The notes beneath the pieces were generated by a model, which saw nothing but the letters and a program-made list of their open reading frames with translations, was not told the origin of the DNA and searched no databases. The position numbers were made by a program, and so were the translations under genes. Below, in pieces: positions 27,162-31,723 of a stretch of DNA of 31,723 nucleotides (positions are counted from its first letter, which is position 1; the number at the start of each line of letters is the position of its first letter). The stretch lies in the IMG/VR virus record IMGVR_UViG_3300025585_000119, positions 1 through 31,723 of that record. One strand, 5' to 3'. The stretch is from a virus.

Positions 27162-28085
27162 TCAGGATACTTTGGATATACCTAAATCTTTGTAAATTTT
27201 TCTGACTTTGGGATTATCATCAAAGACTTGAATGACACTGGATGCAAACTTGCTGACTGTTTTCTGTTTAAATTCAAGCTGCTGTTCTGGTGTGGATCCA
27301 ATGTCATTCATGAAAAGCTTATCAAACAAAACACCAGCAGCTTTAAGGCTATTGGTGGTATTTTGTCTTTGGCTTTCCATCCTGCCTGTGACCACATAAA
27401 TCAAATGCAGCTTGGAAAGCTCATTCACCTGGTCTACTTTTTTTTTTATGGGTGTGGTGCCATTGGCCAGCAAAGTGTTGTCCACATCCACCACCACTAT
27501 TCCAGATTTGGCCCTGTGGGAAAGCTGCAAAAATTTCACAAGATTCTGCCTCTGCTGATGCATGGCAGCATCCTGCTGATTCATGGATTCAAACTGATTC
27601 ATGGATCTAAGACCTACTTCCGTGTCTAAGTAAGCTGGATAAGTGACTGCTGAAACATCATGGAGGTCCACATCCAGAAGGGTTCTAATGTTGCTGGTCC
27701 CTTCCTTGGCCCATGTATCCTGCTTGGTGACAAAAGCAAATGACATCTGGGTGACATCACCCCTTTCCAGTGACACCATTAAATCCCTGGCATAGCTAGT
27801 GTCAGGTGGTGTGATTTCCACCAGAAGACCTGTTGAGTCTGTGGAAAGTCTCAGGGTTCCACTCACAGTCCTGCCTAAGATCAAGGATGGATTATGATCA
27901 ATCAGTGCCCTGACATCTGCATTTTCAGCCAGTGTTCTGGTGAATGCCTGTGGGTCTATCTGTTCAATAAAGCCACCAAGGTCCTGGGACCGATTGGGTG
28001 CAAACTTGGCAGCATAGCCAACTATTTTTTTACCCTCAGGCTGGAATTGAATTTCAGTGCTAAATCTTTTTTCTAGCTTAACCAT
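27162..28085 (-). CDS. HK97-type prohead protease fused to a HAD-type phosphatase domain
   Basis: From ATG 28085 (GGGAGGA six bases upstream) this protein has 307 residues. Residues 1-160 are an HK97-type (S78/U35) prohead protease: His64 in LIDHNPSLILGR, Ser115 in VTQMSFAF and the acidic HDVSAVTYPAYLDTEV near 142-157. After a Met/Gln-rich linker (161-190), residues 194-305 carry the four HAD motifs. These are DVDNTLL with Asp200 and Asp202, VVTGR with Thr233, a lysine near 273-275 (FKQKT), and FDDNP with Asp289/290. HAD enzymes hydrolyse phosphates; the layout resembles polynucleotide kinase 3'-phosphatase and similar small forms. The fusion is unusual. An upstream start at 28100 is less well supported. 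Both domains look intact. The protease role in head maturation is firm, the HAD role unknown. Confidence 0.88.
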   Translation of the reverse strand: MVKLEKRFSTEIQFQPEGKKIVGYAAKFAPNRSQDLGGFIEQIDPQAFTRTLAENADVRALIDHNPSLILGRTVSGTLRLSTDSTGLLVEITPPDTSYARDLMVSLERGDVTQMSFAFVTKQDTWAKEGTSNIRTLLDVDLHDVSAVTYPAYLDTEVGLRSMNQFESMNQQDAAMHQQRQNLVKFLQLSHRAKSGIVVVDVDNTLLANGTTPIKKKVDQVNELSKLHLIYVVTGRMESQRQNTTNSLKAAGVLFDKLFMNDIGSTPEQQLEFKQKTVSKFASSVIQVFDDNPKVRKIYKDLGISKVS

Positions 28086-29671
28086 GTGACATCCTCCCAT
28101 GTTGCTGGCAGTTCCAGCCAGTCCTTTAATCGTGCTTCCGTGTTTTCCTTCAAATTTGCAGGAGTGCTTTCACCCGCAATGTCCAGCCATTCCCGTTTCA
28201 GGTCTGCACAGTGTGCTGCTGCAGCCCTGGATGCTCCACCCACATCAGGTTTGATGAATTCCAAAACTGGGTCCAGTATTATCTGCACCCTTTCCTGATG
28301 ACCTTCCAAAAACTTTTCAAGGGCTGGCAGGAAATCCCCAGGCTTGTTGGAAATTCTTTTTAAGTGGGTAGATTCAATCTTCCTGATCTGTTTCCTGGCA
28401 GCTTCCAATAATCTTGAATATCCTATGGAATTCTGTTGGGGCATCTGATTTAGGGTGGATTGCTGGTCCACTGCTGCTGTAGTCTGGTTTGGCCCAAAAG
28501 CTGGATCCATGTTCTTAGGTGTCATGTAACTTTGACCACCTTCAAAAGCTGGCAGGTTTTCCAATGCTCTCACCTCATTCCGATTAAGCCAGCCCCATGA
28601 AATTGCACTGGCATAAAATGCTGATCGGGCTGCACTGTCACCCCTTAGCAAAGCATCCTGATTATGTTCAGCATAAATGTCAGGATCCTTGATAAGTTTC
28701 ATCCTGATTTCCTGTTCCCACCTAATTAGCCAAGGTCTTAGGGTTTCCTGCAGGAAGTTCAGGTTATCTTGTTCTAAGCTAGAATAGGATGACCCAGAAG
28801 TGTCACCAAGTTTTGATGCTGGAATCCTAAACCATCTAGCAATTTCTTGAAGTTGGAATGATCTGGAACCTACCCACTGGGCATCATCCGGGCTAATTCC
28901 TATGGATTGATAAGTGACACCATTTTGCAGAATGGCAACCCTATGGGAATTTTTGCTGCTACTGTGCATTTCTTCCCAAGATTTTCGCATGTTCTGAATA
29001 GCTTCAGAATTCAATTTACCTGGGACACTGATAACCCCAGATGGTTTGGCACCATTGGCAAAGAAACTGGCACCATAATTTTCCAAGGCCATGCCAAGCC
29101 CTATGGCTTCCTTGGCATTGGCAATCACTGAATAGCCTTTGATCCCATCAAACCCAAGACCTTTAATGTGCAGGATCTCATCTGGCATGAAGATGATGCT
29201 TCCATACTGGTAATACAGATCCCCATTTTCATCCCGCACAGGCTGACAGACATCTGGCCTGAGTGGCCACAATCCGATCACATTTCCCCTGCCATCCCTT
29301 TCAATTTCCGCATAGCCATTTCCCCAGGTCAACACATGACCCATGATGGTTTCCCGGAAGATAAGTGAACCCATTTCAGGATTGGGGCTGTCATGAAGCA
29401 AATTATAAAGTGGGTTTTGCAGATCCTTGGTTCTGCCACCATTTGGGTCTTTTCGGTAGACCTGCAATGGCAGTGATGCAACACCCTCTGAAATGGATCT
29501 GACTGCAGCCCAAACAGCACTGTAAGTTAGACTGGATGCCTGATTGACTGACTGGCCTGATGATGATGTTCCTGTGTAAGTCCAAGCACCTGAATCACTG
29601 ACCACTGAATAACCACCAGCAAGCTTGAAGAAATTAGAAAGGATTGATCTGAATGAAGGCATGGTGGTCAC
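28073..29671 (-). CDS. Portal protein (HK97 family)
   Basis: This 532-residue protein is an HK97-type portal, a dodecameric channel at one capsid vertex through which DNA passes. It shows SAVWAAVRSISEGVASLPLQVYRKD near 52-76, then ILHIKGLGFDGIKGYSVIANAKEAIGLGMALENYGASFFANGAKPSGVI. It continues with WVGSRSFQLQEIARWFRIPASKLGD, EQDNLNFLQETLRPWLIRWEQEI and GWLNRNEVRALENLP, the usual family landmarks. Residues about 400-532 are a longer helical C-terminal extension than in the simplest portals. The GTG at 29671 overlaps the large terminase stop by three bases (GTGA); an ATG at 29662 is also in frame. It overlaps the protease start by 13 bases. Confidence 0.92.
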   Translation of the reverse strand: MTTMPSFRSILSNFFKLAGGYSVVSDSGAWTYTGTSSSGQSVNQASSLTYSAVWAAVRSISEGVASLPLQVYRKDPNGGRTKDLQNPLYNLLHDSPNPEMGSLIFRETIMGHVLTWGNGYAEIERDGRGNVIGLWPLRPDVCQPVRDENGDLYYQYGSIIFMPDEILHIKGLGFDGIKGYSVIANAKEAIGLGMALENYGASFFANGAKPSGVISVPGKLNSEAIQNMRKSWEEMHSSSKNSHRVAILQNGVTYQSIGISPDDAQWVGSRSFQLQEIARWFRIPASKLGDTSGSSYSSLEQDNLNFLQETLRPWLIRWEQEIRMKLIKDPDIYAEHNQDALLRGDSAARSAFYASAISWGWLNRNEVRALENLPAFEGGQSYMTPKNMDPAFGPNQTTAAVDQQSTLNQMPQQNSIGYSRLLEAARKQIRKIESTHLKRISNKPGDFLPALEKFLEGHQERVQIILDPVLEFIKPDVGGASRAAAAHCADLKREWLDIAGESTPANLKENTEARLKDWLELPATWEDVTWLS

Positions 29672-31197
29672 AGGAATTCTATCCCTGCCCCTGTTGGTTG
29701 TTCGGTTTCCATGCCACCATTAGCCATCCACCTGCCAACGGCCATCACAGTGGCTATAATGCCGTCTATCTTGTCACGACTTTTCTTTTTACTCAACTTG
29801 TAGTTATTGTTGTCATCCAACTGGACATTAACATTTCCCAAATTCCACCTTAAAACAGGGTTTCCTGAATGGCTTATCTGCTTTGTCAGAATGAATTCTT
29901 CCAGCTTTTTTGTGGGTGGTGACATGTTGATTGGTGTCTGGCCAAACTTGATCATCTGGAAATCTTCACCCAGTTCATGGATGATCTGGTCAGCATGCCA
30001 TGGGTCGTAAGCAATTTCCAAGATTTTGTATTGCTCACCCAGTTGGTAAATGTCTTTTTTGATTGTGCGATAATCCACCCTGTTTCCCTCAGTGCTATTA
30101 ATCCAGCCAGCTTTGATCCATGGATCTATTCTGAATTTATTCAACCTTTCCCTGAGCTTTCCAGCTTCTTGAGGGGACCAATAAACAGGCATGATGAAGT
30201 GTGGTTCATCTTCATGAGTGCTGGGAAAGAACAGTGACATGCAGGTCATGTCCATGGTTGCTGACAGGTCTAGTCCTGCATAACATTCCCTTCCGATCAG
30301 GTCAGGATGTTCCACCATGCATTCATCCCACTTCAGTGGGCTAATCCACCTGACTTCAGTTTCAATCCATTGGTTCAAGTGATCCCTTCTGAATGCTGCT
30401 TCAAGGGCTGGATTGTCCTTGCACTCTTGAACCCTTTGCTTGAAATACTCTGGCTTGACTGTGACACCATAACCTGGGTTTGCCTTTTTCCAAGTCTCTT
30501 CCAAGGTCCAGTCATCATCAACCTCTGCCCCATAAATTCGTGTGTAGAATGTTGGATCCTTGATGGTGCCATCCAAAATCTTTTGGGCATAAGAATGCAT
30601 TTCAAAACAGAAGGATGACCTGTCACTTCCTGCTGTGGTGATCATCACACAGAGGGGTTGTCTTCTGGCCAATGTTCCTGTCATCAAGGTGTCATACAGT
30701 TCCCTTGATTTTTGGGTGTGGACTTCATCAATGATGATTCCATGCGGGTTGCCACCATGGGCTGTGTGGGCATCAGCACTGATGGACTTGTAAACAGATT
30801 TGGTCTGTGGGTAGATGATGGTGTTCTTATAGATCTGTAATTTGTTGGCCAATGGTGGACAGCTTGCCAGCAGGTTTTTGGCACTATCAAAACAGAAGTG
30901 TGCCTGTTCCCGTGATGCTGCTGCTGAATAGATTTCAGCCCCTGGTTCACCTTCAATCAAAAGCCACAGTGCAATGGCACTGGCTAAAGTTGTCTTGCCA
31001 GCTTTCCTTGGGATTTCAAGATATACCTGACGGGTGATTCTGTTGCCGTTCCTGTCAACATTTCCAAAGACATCACGCAAGATTTCCTTTTGCCAACCCT
31101 GAAGTGAAAACTTTTTTCCTGACCATTCACCCTTGTGATGCCTTAATGCATTTTCAATGAATGGAATAATCAGTGGTTGTTTCTTTTTACTCTTCAT
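29668..31197 (-). CDS. terL: Large terminase subunit
   Basis: From ATG 31197 (GGAAGAG upstream; an in-frame start at 31269 adds 24 residues inside the small terminase gene) this is a 509-residue packaging motor. The ATPase half has Walker A IPRKAGKTT (62-70) and Walker B IIIDE (154-158), then a motif III-like MITTAGS (184-190). The nuclease half has an RNase H-like active site: Asp309 in GLDLSATMD, Asp397 in YDPWHADQ and Asp477 in KIDGII. It cuts concatemers and pumps DNA into the prohead with the portal and small subunit. It overlaps the small terminase gene by 11 bases. The domain order, length and motifs are all standard for the Terminase_1 family. Confidence 0.95.
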   Translation of the reverse strand: MKSKKKQPLIIPFIENALRHHKGEWSGKKFSLQGWQKEILRDVFGNVDRNGNRITRQVYLEIPRKAGKTTLASAIALWLLIEGEPGAEIYSAAASREQAHFCFDSAKNLLASCPPLANKLQIYKNTIIYPQTKSVYKSISADAHTAHGGNPHGIIIDEVHTQKSRELYDTLMTGTLARRQPLCVMITTAGSDRSSFCFEMHSYAQKILDGTIKDPTFYTRIYGAEVDDDWTLEETWKKANPGYGVTVKPEYFKQRVQECKDNPALEAAFRRDHLNQWIETEVRWISPLKWDECMVEHPDLIGRECYAGLDLSATMDMTCMSLFFPSTHEDEPHFIMPVYWSPQEAGKLRERLNKFRIDPWIKAGWINSTEGNRVDYRTIKKDIYQLGEQYKILEIAYDPWHADQIIHELGEDFQMIKFGQTPINMSPPTKKLEEFILTKQISHSGNPVLRWNLGNVNVQLDDNNNYKLSKKKSRDKIDGIIATVMAVGRWMANGGMETEQPTGAGIEFL

Positions 31198-31675
31198 CAA
31201 GCTCTTCCACAGCCTTGACACCACACAATTCCTCCAGCCAGTTTTGTTCTTTTCGGACTGGATCAGCAACCAACTTTGACCTGGCTAATGGTGACAAGCC
31301 AAGGGATTTCCCCAGGGTGGAAAGTCTTGCTGAAAGTGCTGTGAGTTGATCAACAGCAGGGTGGCTTTTTAAAGGTCTGCCTTCCTGTTCAATAAATCCA
31401 CCAGACCTGTCTATCATCTGCTGGCATCTGACCACCTGGGAATAAAGGCTGCAATAGACTGCCACTGCATCAGCATCCACTGGTGAAAGGATGGACATGG
31501 GCTTTAATCCTGACAGAAGTTCATGCCACTTCTTTTTTCCAATTTCATCAAGCCAGTCAGGCATCAATGGATCATCCACTGAATATTCCACTGGTGATGG
31601 GTTGGTGGTGGATGGTCTTGGGTTTGGATTTAAAGACAATAGCTGTCTCTTAATTGGTTTTCTGCCTCTTTTCAT
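31187..31675 (-). CDS. terS: Small terminase subunit (P27 family)
   Basis: This 162-residue protein resembles the P27 family of small terminases. It has a basic N terminus (MKRGRKPIKRQLLSLNPNPRPSTTNPSP), DPLMPDWLDEIGKKKWHELLSGL, a helical middle (SPVDADAVAVYCSLYSQVVRCQQMID, GGFIEQEGRPLKSHPAVDQLTALSARLSTLGKSLGLSPLARSKL) and an acidic C terminus. Small terminases bind the packaging start site and regulate the large subunit. AAGGCGATAAA precedes the ATG. Only 48 bases follow to the window edge, and they hold the terminal repeat. If the window is circular, the HNH gene lies just upstream. Firm family call. Confidence 0.9.
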   Translation of the reverse strand: MKRGRKPIKRQLLSLNPNPRPSTTNPSPVEYSVDDPLMPDWLDEIGKKKWHELLSGLKPMSILSPVDADAVAVYCSLYSQVVRCQQMIDRSGGFIEQEGRPLKSHPAVDQLTALSARLSTLGKSLGLSPLARSKLVADPVRKEQNWLEELCGVKAVEELDEE

Positions 31676-31723
31676 TTTATCGCCTTAAAAATGCCCTAAA
31701 AACTGTGCAAAAATTGCGATTTT
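31676..31723. repeat. Right-end gap with terminal direct repeat
   Basis: This 48-base gap upstream of the small terminase gene is AT-rich and ends with AAAATTGCGATTTT (31710-31723), which matches the window start at 13 of 14 positions. The unit also contains a short inverted repeat, GCAA-AAA-TTGC, at 31707-31717. A packaging recognition site or a circular junction is plausible. There is no clear promoter. Confidence 0.45.

Noticed and set aside
27162-27510. HAD-like region as a separate downstream gene or a sequencing fusion
   Set aside because: The frame is continuous from the protease through a linker without stop, and no start codon with a ribosome binding site precedes the HAD part, so a true fusion is the simplest reading.

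Overview
The window reads as a complete, small (about 31.7 kb) temperate tailed-phage genome of siphovirus type with an HK97-like head module. Every gene I can support lies on the minus strand, so the biological reading direction is from high to low coordinates. The window ends cut between an HNH endonuclease gene (left edge) and the small terminase gene (right edge). These two genes are neighbours in many HK97-like phages, and both ends carry the same 14-bp motif with one mismatch. I infer that the sequence is circular, or cut at a packaging end. An apparent attP site lies inside the window with phage genes on both sides, which points to a virion or excised genome rather than an integrated prophage.

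Layout, read right to left. Packaging and head: small terminase (P27 type), large terminase, portal, a prohead protease fused to a HAD-type phosphatase domain, an unknown AT-rich orphan gene, a structured RNA leader, HK97-fold major capsid protein, a small linker protein, head-tail connector, head closure, gp10-like and tail-completion proteins. Tail: tube protein, a G/GT-type chaperone pair joined by a canonical A AAA AAC slippery site, tape measure, three large tail-tip or structural proteins, several short adaptor or fibre proteins (one collagen-like), and two tail fibres, the last with a tail-collar domain. Late accessory and presumed lysis cassette (about 9.1-12.3 kb): a papain-like cysteine peptidase, a holin-like membrane protein, a second small membrane protein, an HNH nuclease and zinc-ribbon proteins. 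No lysozyme, amidase or transglycosylase is recognisable.

Next come the attP region (3' half of a tRNA-Pro(CGG) flanked by repeated 11-bp arm-like motifs), a tyrosine integrase and a small winged-helix-like protein. After a promoter/operator-like region come the early genes: a small unknown protein, a CsrA-like regulator, a putative single-strand annealing protein, Gp157, an SSB-like protein, unknowns, and an 818-residue zinc-finger/TOPRIM primase fused to an SF3/D5-type helicase. Immediately downstream is an AT-rich noncoding region with ten 9-bp iterons (AAGTCCACT) and one partial copy, the best replication-origin candidate. The module ends with a PD-(D/E)XK-like nuclease, a zinc/coiled-coil protein, a RusA resolvase and an HNH nuclease.

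Host: several late-cassette proteins (the 220-residue secreted-looking protein, the small HNH protein, the zinc-ribbon protein and the papain-like peptidase) resemble families I associate with Planctomycetota and their phages, and divergent CsrA proteins are common there too. This host assignment is recognition from memory, not a search result. Promoters and operators are sequence-based guesses. I saw no CRISPR array, insertion sequence, rRNA, complete tRNA or convincing intrinsic terminator.
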